NCBI RefSeq assembly: GCF_014117325.1
Contig: NZ_CP059732.1
Coordinates: forward strand, 2,493,001-2,557,000
Length of the DNA stretch: 64,000 bases
Direction of reading: 5' to 3'
Source of the DNA: Spirosoma foliorum
GTDB taxonomy: Bacteria; Bacteroidota; Bacteroidia; Cytophagales; Spirosomataceae
Made by a program: the position numbers and the translations under genes. Shown here piece by piece: positions 16,442 to 25,011 of this stretch. Numbering within the stretch: the first letter of the stretch is position 1; each line of letters starts with the position of its first letter. Under the pieces are notes generated by a model that did not search any database, was not told the origin of the DNA, and was given only the letters and a program-made list of their open reading frames with translations.

Positions 16442-17242
16442 ATGGACGAAACAAAAGAAAATGTTCATCGCTCTGAAACGCAGAGCACCGAACGAATTGC
16501 ACACGATTTACCTAAGCGCGACGAGTTACTCCTTACACCCGACGAACAACGCATTAAAGAAGCTTTTCAGGACCACGATTGGAACGAGATCAAAACCGCA
16601 GATTCCTGGGTTATCTTCAAGGTGATGGCTGAATTTGTGGAGGGTTTTGATAAATTAGCCAAGATAGGTCCCTGTGTATCCATTTTCGGTTCAGCCCGTA
16701 CCAAGCCCGACAATCCATACTATAAAATGACCGAAGAAATTGCGGCCAAGTTAGTACGTCACGGCTATGGTGTTATTACGGGTGGTGGCCCTGGTATTAT
16801 GGAAGCTGGTAATAAAGGAGCTTTTGAACAGGGGGGCAAATCCGTTGGCCTAAACATCAAATTACCCTTTGAACAGCATAGTAATATTTACATCGACCCC
16901 GATAAGAGCATCAACTTCGACTTCTTTTTTGTGCGGAAGGTGATGTTTGTCAAATACGCACAGGGCTTTGTGGTTATGCCCGGAGGTATGGGTACGCTCG
17001 ATGAACTGTTTGAGGCCATGACGCTGATTCAGACCCGAAAAATTGCCCGTTTCCCAATCGTACTCGTTGGAAAGTCCTATTGGCAGGGCTTGATCGACTG
17101 GATCACAAATGTCATGCTGGAAGAACAGCATAACATCAATCCGGAAGACATGAAACTCATCAGTATTGTTGACACGCCCACAGAGGCTGTTAAAGTCATT
17201 GATGAGTTCTACAATAAATACTTGCTGAAGCCAAACTTCTGA
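16442..17242 (+). CDS. LOG-family phosphoribohydrolase (TIGR00730)
   Basis: 266 aa. Rossmann-like nucleotide 5'-monophosphate phosphoribohydrolase of the LOG family. Motifs: SIFGSARTKPDNPYY, GYGVITGGGPGIMEAGNKGA, and the catalytic PGGMGTLDELFEAMTLIQT (PGGxGTxxE). Known members hydrolyse nucleoside monophosphates, including cytokinin ribotides, to base and ribose-5-phosphate. The N-terminal 65 residues are charged and helical (an extension common in Bacteroidota members). Ends 8 bases before a perfect 30-bp palindrome. Confidence 0.9.
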   Translation: MDETKENVHRSETQSTERIAHDLPKRDELLLTPDEQRIKEAFQDHDWNEIKTADSWVIFKVMAEFVEGFDKLAKIGPCVSIFGSARTKPDNPYYKMTEEIAAKLVRHGYGVITGGGPGIMEAGNKGAFEQGGKSVGLNIKLPFEQHSNIYIDPDKSINFDFFFVRKVMFVKYAQGFVVMPGGMGTLDELFEAMTLIQTRKIARFPIVLVGKSYWQGLIDWITNVMLEEQHNINPEDMKLISIVDTPTEAVKVIDEFYNKYLLKPNF

Positions 17243-17250
17243 TAAACTGT

Positions 17251-17317
17251 ACGCGGCTGGAAAGCCGTGCATCTTATAAACAATAGCTTTATAAGATGCA
17301 CGGCTTTCCAGCCGCGT
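17251..17317. repeat. Perfect 30-bp palindrome between convergent genes
   Basis: Arms 17251-17280 and 17288-17317 are exact complements with a 7-base loop; core GCGGCTGGAAAGCCGTGCAT. Outer TGTAC/GTACA ends extend it imperfectly. Position between the LOG gene and the DUF2911 gene suggests a two-way terminator; the GGCTGGAAAGCC core resembles REP-type elements such as that at 6663-6734 in style but not in sequence. Confidence 0.85.
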
Positions 17318-17337
17318 TACTTGTACATTAAATGATC

Positions 17338-17913
17338 TTAAAACGAAACTGGAACTTCAACCAGTGTATTGTCCCAGGCAATCATCATTATAGATTCTTT
17401 GACGTTTTCTCCAGCCTTTTTGAACTGAATCGTCAGGTTTTCAACCGTTTCTTCTGGTTTCTTAACAGGAGCGGTCACGCGTAAAACATCCAGACTTTCC
17501 TTATAGCTATAGGCGCCCCACTGGTCTAAATCAGAGCTAAAAATAAGCGTCCACTCGGTTTCGTTGGGGATTGCATAAAACGAATACACACCCGCTTTGA
17601 TCTTTTTCCCCTGAATCGTGGCATCCGAGAAAAACTTGATTTCAGTTGCTTCGTTTGCACCAACCCGCCACACTTTACCGTAGGGAATCAGTTTACCAAA
17701 CACTTCTCTTCCATTTTTAGCCGGACGACTGTAGGTTACTCGGGCAAATACTTTGTCGCCTACTTTGGCGGGAGCAAACTTCCGGTCGTGGGCAAAATCG
17801 TCAGGATAGTAAGCCATATCCATCGGACTTTTGTCAAGACCTCTTAATTTTTGTGCTTGAGAAATTGAGGTAAAACCGATGAGCAGGCAGGCGAGTAAAC
17901 CAATAAATTTCAT
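17338..17913 (-). CDS. DUF2911 secreted protein
   Basis: 191 aa from the ATG at 17913 (a GTG 39 bases upstream is inside a repeat and is not used). Signal peptide MKFIGLLACLLIGFTSISQA, then the DUF2911 core: VFARVTYSRPAKNGREVFG, LIPYGKVWRVGANEATEIKF, IKAGVYSFYAIPNETEWTLI and the C-terminal WDNTLVEVPVSF. Widespread secreted family in Bacteroidota and Gemmatimonadota with no known activity. Confidence 0.88.
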   Translation of the reverse strand: MKFIGLLACLLIGFTSISQAQKLRGLDKSPMDMAYYPDDFAHDRKFAPAKVGDKVFARVTYSRPAKNGREVFGKLIPYGKVWRVGANEATEIKFFSDATIQGKKIKAGVYSFYAIPNETEWTLIFSSDLDQWGAYSYKESLDVLRVTAPVKKPEETVENLTIQFKKAGENVKESIMMIAWDNTLVEVPVSF

Positions 17914-17945
17914 GTTTGTGAAGGGGTATAATTGAAGTATAAATG

Positions 17946-18026
17946 TAACCACAGAGATACAGAGAACGCAGAGTTTTAATTCTATTATTGCAATTAAATT
18001 CTGTGTTCTCTGTGCCTCTGTGGTTA
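17946..18026. repeat. AACCACAGAG-type inverted repeat
   Basis: About 81 bases: TAACCACAGAG at the left and CTCTGTGGTTA at the right, with inner segments (ACAGAGAACGCAGAG versus CTGTGTTCTCTGTG) pairing imperfectly around an AT-rich loop. The same wording occurs in part at 4933-4974 and as a half copy near 61758-61780. Sits between the DUF2911 gene and the end of the dnaB paralogue. Confidence 0.7.
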
Positions 18027-18039
18027 AAAAGACTGTTAT

Positions 18040-19119
18040 TTAAAACGGAGTTTCCTGACTTGGATCGGCGTTACCGAAGTTCGACATGGTTTTGGCTTTG
18101 CTCTTAAATACACTGCCTGCTGATGGGGGAGCATCAAAGCTGCTCATGCCATTTACATCGGTTGCAAAACCCTGCGCCTGAATGGGTTCGAAATACGAAT
18201 CAAGGTCGCAGAACTTGGTGAACTTGCCAATAAACTTAAGTTGGACGGTATCTTGCGAGCCACTCCGGTTTTTAGCGATAATGACTTCACCAATGCCCAA
18301 TGTCGAATTACCGTTTTCATCGGCTGTAATATTGTAATATTCAGGACGATATAATATCATGGCAATATCTGCATGTTCTTCTATTGCTCCTGAACCTCGT
18401 AAATCGTGAAGTTGTGGCCTTTTGTCTCATACTCGAGTTTCAGCTGTTCGGTTTATTTGAGATAAAGCTATTATGGGTATTTTTAACTCAGAGGATAGTG
18501 CTTTTAGGCTTCTAATAAGCTTTGATAATTCTTCGTATTCACTAGTAGATTCTTCTAGGTTAGTAGATAGCATAAGTTGTATATTATCAATAGCTACTAA
18601 CTTAACATCATGTCGCTTTATCATTTGCAAGCATTTGACTCGCAAATCTTCAAATTTTAGGTTGTGATTATCGTCAATGAAAATTGGCGCTTCACTGAAT
18701 CGTTGGAATTGGAGAGATGATAGTTTTACCCATTCATGAGGAGCAAACGACCCTGACCGAAATTTTTCTAAATTAATTTCTGTTTCTGCTGCCATTAAAC
18801 GATTTAGTACTTGATTCCTTCCCATTTCTAACGAAAAGAGAGCTACGGGTGCTCCAAAGTCAACTGCGGCATTTCTAAGGATTGATAGAAGAAAAGATGA
18901 TTTACCAATTGATGGACGTGACGCCAATATAATTAGCTCCGACTTTTGCCATCCAGAAAAAATTCTATCTAAAGCTGTAAGTCCTGATGGAACACCGGTC
19001 AAGCCCAGTAAAGACTGTTTATTGTCTAACTCGTTTAACGCGCTATTTAGAGTATCCCCCAAATTTGGAATCGCAGAATCAACTTGAATTGGGTCGAAAT
19101 CATATGGTGCGTTATCCAT
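18040..19119 (-). pseudogene. DnaB-like helicase paralogue interrupted by an in-frame TGA, mosaic 3' end
   Basis: 360 codons from ATG 19119 (a TTG 36 bases upstream is possible) with one in-frame TGA at 18427-18429; the same frame continues to 18040. It lacks the DnaB N-terminal domain and starts at the linker/RecA-like ATPase core: GLTGVPSGLTALDRIFSGWQ, P-loop ASRPSIGKSSF without an intein, Walker B VAIDNIQLM, IIALSQINRTAETR, stop, then KRPQLHDLRGSGAIEEHAD. From codon ILYRPEYYNIT on, the last ~105 residues are close to dnaB (about 80 percent by eye), while the core is much more divergent and markedly AT-rich. Starts 47 bases after the dnaB stop. As written, the product would be a 230-aa truncated ATPase; more likely a decaying or recombining copy. 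Confidence 0.8.
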
Positions 19120-19165
19120 AATAAGGGTGGTTATTAAAGTTAAGCTACAAAACAAAAAAGATTAC

Positions 19166-21769
19166 TCAAAAAGGAGTCTCTTGACTTGGATCGGCGTTGC
19201 CGAAGTTCATATTGTTAGCCTTGCTCTTAATTGTACTACCTAACTGTGGTCCTTCAAAACTATTAAGACCATTTACATCAGGTAAAAATCCATGAGTCTG
19301 AACGGGTTCAAAATACGAGTCAAGATCACAGAACTTAGTGAACTTGCCGATAAACTTAAGTTGGACTGTATCGAGTGAGCCACTCCGGTTTTTGGCAATG
19401 ATTACCTCTCCGATACCGACTGTCGAGTTACCGTTCTCATCCTGTGTAATGTTGTAATATTCAGGACGATATAAGAAGCAAACCATATCGGCATCTTGCT
19501 CAATAGATCCCGATTCCCGAAGATCGGAGAGCTGCGGTTTCTTGTCGCCACCACGGGTTTCAACAGCCCGACTTAACTGCGACAGGGCAATAACCGGAAC
19601 GTTTAGCTCTTTAGCCAGGTTTTTGAGCGCTCGAGAAATCGACGCAATTTCTTGTTCACGGTTACCACCCATCCGCCCTGACGAGTCCCCCGACATTAGC
19701 TGAAGATAGTCGATTACGACCATTTGAATGTCGTGTTGCGCTTTCAGACGACGGCATTTGGCCCGAAGTTCCAAAATGGATAGGGCAGGGGTATCGTCAA
19801 TAAAAATAGGCGCTTCGGTCAGCCGCTGAATTTTGTGGTGCAACTGCGTCCACTCGTGTGGGGCCAGCGTTCCTTTCCGGATTTTCTCCGAATCAATTTC
19901 GGCTTCGGCCGAGATCAGACGATTGACCAACTGAACCGACGACATCTCCAATGAGAAAATCGCTACCGGTTTTCCATGATCGACAGCCGCATTTCGGAGA
20001 GCTGAAACGACGAAAGCCGTGTTATGCGTCACGGTCATATCTTCGAGCAGAAACAAACGATTTCCGTCGATAGAAAAACCGTAATAGTCATCTACCTTAT
20101 CGTATTCAACCTGAATACCTGTAACACGCCAGTCGGCCCGCGCTTTGAGCGCACGTGCCTTCTTTCGTTCAATACGAACAGGAATCGAATCCAGATTACC
20201 AAAAATACGGAGCCGATAAACTGTAGAGATATAACCTATCTTGGCAATTGTAGCCTGTTTTTCTTTCAATGAACACCGAAAACCGAGTGTATCGCAAAGG
20301 TATTTTAGCTGCTCAGCCAGTTCTTTATTTTTCTGGGTAATCTCGTAACAATTGAATTCTTCCTGATAATGGCCGTCACTGTCAACCAGTCCGGCCAGCA
20401 GTTTTAATCTGTTTTCAGTTGAATTGATCAGATAAGATCGTGGAATATGCTTGTTTTCAATGACCGATAATCCACGTAACTGTTCCTGAACATTAAACGC
20501 GACTTTCGCACCTCGTTGCCCCGTTGTAATAGCGTGATTAGGTGCTTTCCCAACTTGTTGATAGGTCGAAAACGTTAGATTCAGGTCATCTGCATAACCC
20601 TTTAAATAATCAACGACTTCGTTATCGACAGATGTAATTCGGGAGCTATAGGAATGGCCATCTCCTAGCCACAACCCCACAAAATAAGGATCAAGCGGAA
20701 CGGTCTGTTCTGGAAACTCTACGGCAACTTTATACCCTTTATAATTGGTCTTAAACTTATCCGATTTCGTCAGATAGTCTCGAACAGTTATGTTAAGCAC
20801 ATCTCCTTTGGTATGTCCACCTTCATTTCGACTTCGTTTCAGGGATAGAATGTGGCTTTCATTTACCCGATAATCGATGCCCTTATTCTGTTTTACCCAG
20901 TACATTCGCTCCCGACCACGGGCAATAGAGAGAACCCTACGAGGAGTAGAATCGTCGCCCATTAACAGATCGCCTTCACGTACATCTTCGACTTTTCGAA
21001 GTGACCCATCGAACATCACAACTTTAGTCCCTTTCCCGAGGCATTTGCCCATCGCTGGCCGAGCCGCCAGAATGATCAATTCGGTGGGCTGCCAGCCCGA
21101 TGTAACTCGGTCCAGACCCGTAAATCCAGACGGCACACCCGTTAAACCTTCCTGGTTTTTCTTGGTTTCAAGCTCATTCAGCGCCATCCTGACGATGGTG
21201 CTCATGTCAGCATAGTTCTTCTTGATGTTCGATTCCGAAATTTTGAAGAGCGATTGTTCCGTGCGGTCAAGGAGTTCGAACACGTCGGTTGTGTCCTCAT
21301 AGGCATCCCGAAGGATCGTTGACGACATGGCAATGAGTGCCCGTTTGAGCGCCTGTTCCGATACAATACGAGCGTGATACTCGATGTTTGCCGCCGAATT
21401 AACCCGGAAGGTCAGCTCGGCCACAAAGCCACCTCCACCAATAAGTTCGATCTCGCCAGTTTTACGTAGCTGATTCGTAACGGTCAGTAAGTCAATAGGA
21501 TCGGAGTTTCCGAACAGCGTTAGAATAGCCTGATAAATCCGCTGATGGGCTTCTTTATAGAACGTTTCAGGCTTGAGAATGTCGACAACAGATGACAGGG
21601 CATCTTTCTCAATCATTAACGCACCAAGTACGGCTTCTTCGAGGTCAAGGGCTTGTGGGGGGAGTTTACCAAGGCCTGTATCAAGCCAATGATTTCCGGC
21701 CTGTTGCCGACCTCCGGCGAACGCCGATGGTTTTCGAAGATGTTGATTGGGGCGGGCGTTATTCTCCAT
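19166..21769 (-). CDS. dnaB: Replicative DNA helicase DnaB with P-loop intein
   Basis: 867 aa precursor: 526 extein residues plus a 341-residue intein. DnaB N-terminal domain about 38-140 (PPQALDLEEAVLGALMIEKDAL, RIYQAILTLF), then the RecA-like helicase core: GLTGVPSGFTGLDRVTSGWQ, P-loop AARPAMGK / TAF split by the intein after Lys242, Walker B VVIDYLQLM, VIALSQLSRAVETR, DLRESGSIEQDAD, and a C-terminal tail ending NFGNADPSQETPF. DnaB is the hexameric 5'-3' fork helicase; splicing is required because the intein breaks the ATP-binding loop. Divergent from phoH with a 360-base gap. Encoded next to an intein-free paralogue. Confidence 0.96.
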   Translation of the reverse strand: MENNARPNQHLRKPSAFAGGRQQAGNHWLDTGLGKLPPQALDLEEAVLGALMIEKDALSSVVDILKPETFYKEAHQRIYQAILTLFGNSDPIDLLTVTNQLRKTGEIELIGGGGFVAELTFRVNSAANIEYHARIVSEQALKRALIAMSSTILRDAYEDTTDVFELLDRTEQSLFKISESNIKKNYADMSTIVRMALNELETKKNQEGLTGVPSGFTGLDRVTSGWQPTELIILAARPAMGKCLGKGTKVVMFDGSLRKVEDVREGDLLMGDDSTPRRVLSIARGRERMYWVKQNKGIDYRVNESHILSLKRSRNEGGHTKGDVLNITVRDYLTKSDKFKTNYKGYKVAVEFPEQTVPLDPYFVGLWLGDGHSYSSRITSVDNEVVDYLKGYADDLNLTFSTYQQVGKAPNHAITTGQRGAKVAFNVQEQLRGLSVIENKHIPRSYLINSTENRLKLLAGLVDSDGHYQEEFNCYEITQKNKELAEQLKYLCDTLGFRCSLKEKQATIAKIGYISTVYRLRIFGNLDSIPVRIERKKARALKARADWRVTGIQVEYDKVDDYYGFSIDGNRLFLLEDMTVTHNTAFVVSALRNAAVDHGKPVAIFSLEMSSVQLVNRLISAEAEIDSEKIRKGTLAPHEWTQLHHKIQRLTEAPIFIDDTPALSILELRAKCRRLKAQHDIQMVVIDYLQLMSGDSSGRMGGNREQEIASISRALKNLAKELNVPVIALSQLSRAVETRGGDKKPQLSDLRESGSIEQDADMVCFLYRPEYYNITQDENGNSTVGIGEVIIAKNRSGSLDTVQLKFIGKFTKFCDLDSYFEPVQTHGFLPDVNGLNSFEGPQLGSTIKSKANNMNFGNADPSQETPF
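20021..21043 (-). mobile_element. Intein with LAGLIDADG homing endonuclease in DnaB
   Basis: 341 aa in frame, Cys243 to Asn583 of the precursor. Splicing motifs: first residue Cys (CLGKGTKVVMFDGSLRKVED), block B with NESHILSL, block F YYGFSIDGNRLFLLEDMT and block G VTHN followed by +1 Thr. Two dodecapeptides of a LAGLIDADG endonuclease are visible: FVGLWLGDGHS and LLAGLVDSDGHY, both keeping the catalytic Asp, so the element could still home. It sits inside Walker A (GK/T), a different site from the Synechocystis DnaB intein, which lies at SG/SIEQD. Confidence 0.95.
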
Positions 21770-22128
21770 GTCTTACTGCAAGTTTACGCAATCCTCCTCG
21801 CAAAAGGCAACTTCTGCCCGTCTGACGTATACACATCAACCGGGCTAAATTGTTCGTAACATTCTGGTAATGTTGACGCTATCTCGCCAAAAAAAAATTC
21901 ATTTTTTTAAGCAACGGTGGAGGGCAGGATTTGCGTACTAGATACTGAAACTAAGCAGCCAACTGTATGTCAGCAAGATAAGTATTTATCCCCAATAAGC
22001 ACGGGGTTTACGCAAAAAAGGGCAATGAATAAGAAACTGACTTAAACGAATAATTTTTTAGTAAAACGCGTTGAAGAAGTAAAGAAATCGCTTACTTTTC
22101 GGATATCACACGTAAACCTATTCATCGT
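21770..22128. other. Intergenic region between divergent dnaB and phoH
   Basis: About 360 bases holding both promoters. AT-rich tracts (poly-A/T near 21890-21910) but no exact TAnnTTTG box for either gene; the nearest match for phoH is TACTTTTC at 22093-22100. No hairpin or reading frame seen. Confidence 0.5.
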
Positions 22129-23094
22129 TTGGTCGAAAAAGTCATTACCCTCGACAATGTATCGCTCATCGATTTTCTGGGCGTAGAGAACCACAACATC
22201 AAAGAAGTGGCAGCTGCGTTCCCAATGAGCAAAATTATCTCCCGCGGCAACGAAATCCGTATTAAGGGCACTACGCCCGAGATTAGCCGGATCAGCGACA
22301 TTCTGGAATCGTTGATCGAGCATTATCAGAAATACGGTAAAATTACCCAGGAAAATGTCCAGAATTATATTAGCCATAGTGGGCAACCCGTGAATGGTGG
22401 TTTACCCACTGCGCCTGTCCCTCCTGATGACGATGAAGTACTGGTGTACGGCAATCGGGGGGTGGTTGTTCGGGCTCGAACCGATAATCAAAAACGTCTC
22501 GTTGAAGCGGCCGAAAAGTCTGATCTGGTGTTTGCGATTGGGCCAGCCGGTACGGGTAAAACCTATACGGCTGTAGCGATTGCGGTGCGGGCGCTGAAAA
22601 ACAAAGAAGTCAAGAAAATTATTATTACGCGTCCGGCGGTTGAAGCAGGCGAAAATCTGGGCTTCCTTCCCGGTGATCTGAAGGAAAAAATTGATCCCTA
22701 TCTGCGCCCGATTTATGACGCCTTGGATGATATGATTCCGGCTGAGAAGCTGAAGTTTTATACGGAGAATCGGATTATTGAAATTGCGCCACTAGCCTAC
22801 ATGCGGGGACGAACATTAAATAACGCCTTTATTCTGCTCGACGAAGCCCAGAACACAACGCCGATGCAGATGAAGATGTTTCTGACCCGGATGGGACCAG
22901 CGTCGAAAGCGATTATTACCGGCGACCGGTCGCAGATTGATTTACCGAACCGGCAAAAGTCTGGATTGATTGAGTCGGTAGCTATTTTAAAAAACATCAA
23001 AGGGATTGCGTTCGTTGAACTAGACGGACGCGATGTGGTTCGCCACCGGCTCGTTCGTGAAATTATTACAGCGTATGATAAAGCTGGGCAATAA
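22129..23094 (+). CDS. phoH: PhoH-family ATPase
   Basis: 321 aa. The reading frame has no ATG or GTG near its 5' end; the family N-terminus (VEKVITLDNVSLIDFLGVEN) begins directly at TTG 22129, so TTG is the likely start. P-loop FAIGPAGTGKTYTAVA, IIITRPAVEAGENLGFLPGD and LLDEAQNTTPMQMKMFLTRMG are the PhoH/YbeZ hallmarks; the N-terminal part is the KH-like domain. PhoH proteins are cytoplasmic ATPases linked to RNA/ribosome metabolism, normally next to ybeY, which is not seen here. Overlaps the next gene by 20 bases. Confidence 0.93.
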   Translation: MVEKVITLDNVSLIDFLGVENHNIKEVAAAFPMSKIISRGNEIRIKGTTPEISRISDILESLIEHYQKYGKITQENVQNYISHSGQPVNGGLPTAPVPPDDDEVLVYGNRGVVVRARTDNQKRLVEAAEKSDLVFAIGPAGTGKTYTAVAIAVRALKNKEVKKIIITRPAVEAGENLGFLPGDLKEKIDPYLRPIYDALDDMIPAEKLKFYTENRIIEIAPLAYMRGRTLNNAFILLDEAQNTTPMQMKMFLTRMGPASKAIITGDRSQIDLPNRQKSGLIESVAILKNIKGIAFVELDGRDVVRHRLVREIITAYDKAGQ

Positions 23095-24433
23095 TAGCCT
23101 GATTAGAAACAAGCGGACCAACTGGCATTGGCTGGCTGGTTCGCTTGTTTGTTTACTGACATCGGTAGCAGGGGCGCAAACGCTCCAGGAGCCAATCTAT
23201 AAGCGGTGCGCCATAGTCGACCATGAACTCATTCTCCAGCAACGAGACCCTGATCGACTTCGCCAGTTGACGAATCTGAACAAGCAGGTTCAACAGGCGT
23301 TGGAAAACAAGAAGTCGTTACGGCAACAAGCTGATAATACGATCTATCGAATTCCGATTGTTGTTCATGTGGTGCATAGTAACGCATCCGGTGTAATTGG
23401 CGGCACGAACAATGGCAATATTTCTGATGCCCAGATTGCTTCTCAGATCCAGGTGTTAAACGAAGATTACCGACGTCAGGCAGGTACGAATGGCTATAAT
23501 ACAAGTGCTATTGGTGCCGATGCGGGCATTGAGTTTTTTTTGGCTACCACTGATCCGGATGGTCAACCAACTACAGGCATTACGCGACATTATTACGCAC
23601 AAAAATCATCATTTGATATCGAGACAGATGATGTATTGCTATCTCAGATTGCCTACTGGCCTAGTGATCGCTACTTAAATATTTGGGTAACCAACTTGAA
23701 TAGCAACTATTTAGGCTATACACAATTTCCGACAGCAGCCGACACGTTAAAAGGCTTGCCACCCTCAACGAACGATTTAACCGATGGGTCAATCATTGAT
23801 CATCGAACGTTTGGGCGTCAAACTGGTACAGTTACTCGGTCGTTATACCTGCTTGGTCGAACGGTTACGCACGAAATTGGGCACTGGCTTGGACTCATAC
23901 ACCCTTGGGGTGATGGGCTTGGTTGTAATGAGGATTATGTTGCCGATACCCCGTTAATGGCCGATGGGTCGAATGCGCAGCAATCCTGCAAACAGACGTA
24001 TTCGAATTGCGACGGTAAAGGTCAGGTTCGTGATTTGATGGAAGATTATATGAATTACTGGCCGGATGCCTGTATGAATATGTTTACGGCGGGTCAGGTT
24101 GCCCGAATGCGAGCGGTTCTTCAATTGAGTCCGCGACGGGTTAAATTGCTTAAATCGGTTTCATCGCCTTTACCCGAAACCGAAGCTCTCACCGTGACTG
24201 TTTACCCGAATCCAGCCACTGCTGATCCTACTGTTGATGTTCAGCTCAAAGGATTTCAGTCGTTCAATGTTTCTTTGTTCGATGCAACTGGTCGGCAGTT
24301 ACGCACTACCACATTTACCGATGCACCTAGTACCCGTACTACACTTTCGGTAACCGGATTAGCAACTGGTGTGTATATTGTACGCGTAAAAACAGACGGC
24401 GAAATGGTCAGCAAACGACTTCTGGTCCCCTAA
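23075..24433 (+). CDS. Secreted M43 (pappalysin-like) metalloprotease with T9SS sorting domain
   Basis: 452 aa from ATG 23075, which overlaps phoH. Sec signal in LAGSLVCLLTSVAGA after a basic N-terminus. M43 cytophagalysin-type zinc protease: IPIVVHVVH, QVLNEDYRRQ, the zinc motif HEIGHWLGLIH (266-276) and the downstream Met-turn region DYMNYWPDACMNMFTAGQ. The last ~75 residues (VTVYPNPATADPTVDV to VSKRLLVP) are a type A Por/T9SS C-terminal sorting domain, so the mature enzyme should be exported across the outer membrane and anchored or released. Coupling to phoH is probably by chance proximity. Confidence 0.93.
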   Translation: MIKLGNNSLIRNKRTNWHWLAGSLVCLLTSVAGAQTLQEPIYKRCAIVDHELILQQRDPDRLRQLTNLNKQVQQALENKKSLRQQADNTIYRIPIVVHVVHSNASGVIGGTNNGNISDAQIASQIQVLNEDYRRQAGTNGYNTSAIGADAGIEFFLATTDPDGQPTTGITRHYYAQKSSFDIETDDVLLSQIAYWPSDRYLNIWVTNLNSNYLGYTQFPTAADTLKGLPPSTNDLTDGSIIDHRTFGRQTGTVTRSLYLLGRTVTHEIGHWLGLIHPWGDGLGCNEDYVADTPLMADGSNAQQSCKQTYSNCDGKGQVRDLMEDYMNYWPDACMNMFTAGQVARMRAVLQLSPRRVKLLKSVSSPLPETEALTVTVYPNPATADPTVDVQLKGFQSFNVSLFDATGRQLRTTTFTDAPSTRTTLSVTGLATGVYIVRVKTDGEMVSKRLLVP

Positions 24434-24558
24434 GTCTGGTTTAAGATATTCTGTTTAGAGCGTGTCTGTAGGATTTAAAATTGACTGATGTAGATACGAA
24501 TCGCGTATTAACCAGTCATAAAACCTGTAGTATACGACCATTTCTCGCTATAAACTTT

Positions 24559-25011
24559 ATGATTAACGTTTTACCTATTTCAACTCCGGCTGATCTTGAC
24601 ATAGCTTTTGCTATTCGTCGAACGGTATTTGTGGAGGAGCAGCATGTGTCGGCAGAGGAGGAGTATGATGAATTTGAAGAAGTGAGCACTCATTTCCTGG
24701 CTTATTCAGACGGTACTCCCTGCGGTACGTCCCGCTGGCGACGAACGTCGAATGGTATTAAGCTAGAGCGGTTTGCCGTTTTGCCTGCCTTTCGTGGGAA
24801 AGGAGTTGGTAAGGCTCTTGTTCAGGCTGTTTTGAACGATGTATTTAATCAGCAGCCAGAACCCATTGAGCGTATTTATCTTCACGCACAGATAACGGCC
24901 ATGCCCCTGTATGCAAGCTTTGGGTTTGTAGCGGTTGGCCCCATGTTTGAGGAAGCGGGTATCCAGCACTATAAAATGGTATTACCCGGCGCTGCTTACT
25001 CGAAAGAATGA
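24559..25011 (+). CDS. GNAT family N-acetyltransferase
   Basis: 150 aa from ATG 24559 (the longer TTG start adds an unrelated 26 residues). GNAT fold: AIRRTVFVEEQHVSAEEEYDEFE at the substrate side, acetyl-CoA loop RFAVLPAFRGKGVGKALVQA (motif A, R/Q-x-x-G-x-G/A), and a C-terminal YASFGFVAVGPMFEEAGIQHY typical of the YjcF/ElaA-like branch. Substrate unknown. Its TGA overlaps the comEC ATG (ATGA), so the two are translationally coupled. Confidence 0.88.
   Translation: MINVLPISTPADLDIAFAIRRTVFVEEQHVSAEEEYDEFEEVSTHFLAYSDGTPCGTSRWRRTSNGIKLERFAVLPAFRGKGVGKALVQAVLNDVFNQQPEPIERIYLHAQITAMPLYASFGFVAVGPMFEEAGIQHYKMVLPGAAYSKE

Noticed and set aside
18427..19119. Treating the 5' part of the dnaB paralogue as an independent intact gene
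   Set aside because: The same frame continues past a single TGA into conserved helicase motifs, so it is one interrupted gene.
24481..24558. N-terminal extension of the GNAT gene from a TTG start
   Set aside because: The extra 26 residues do not belong to the GNAT fold and an ATG follows at the domain border.
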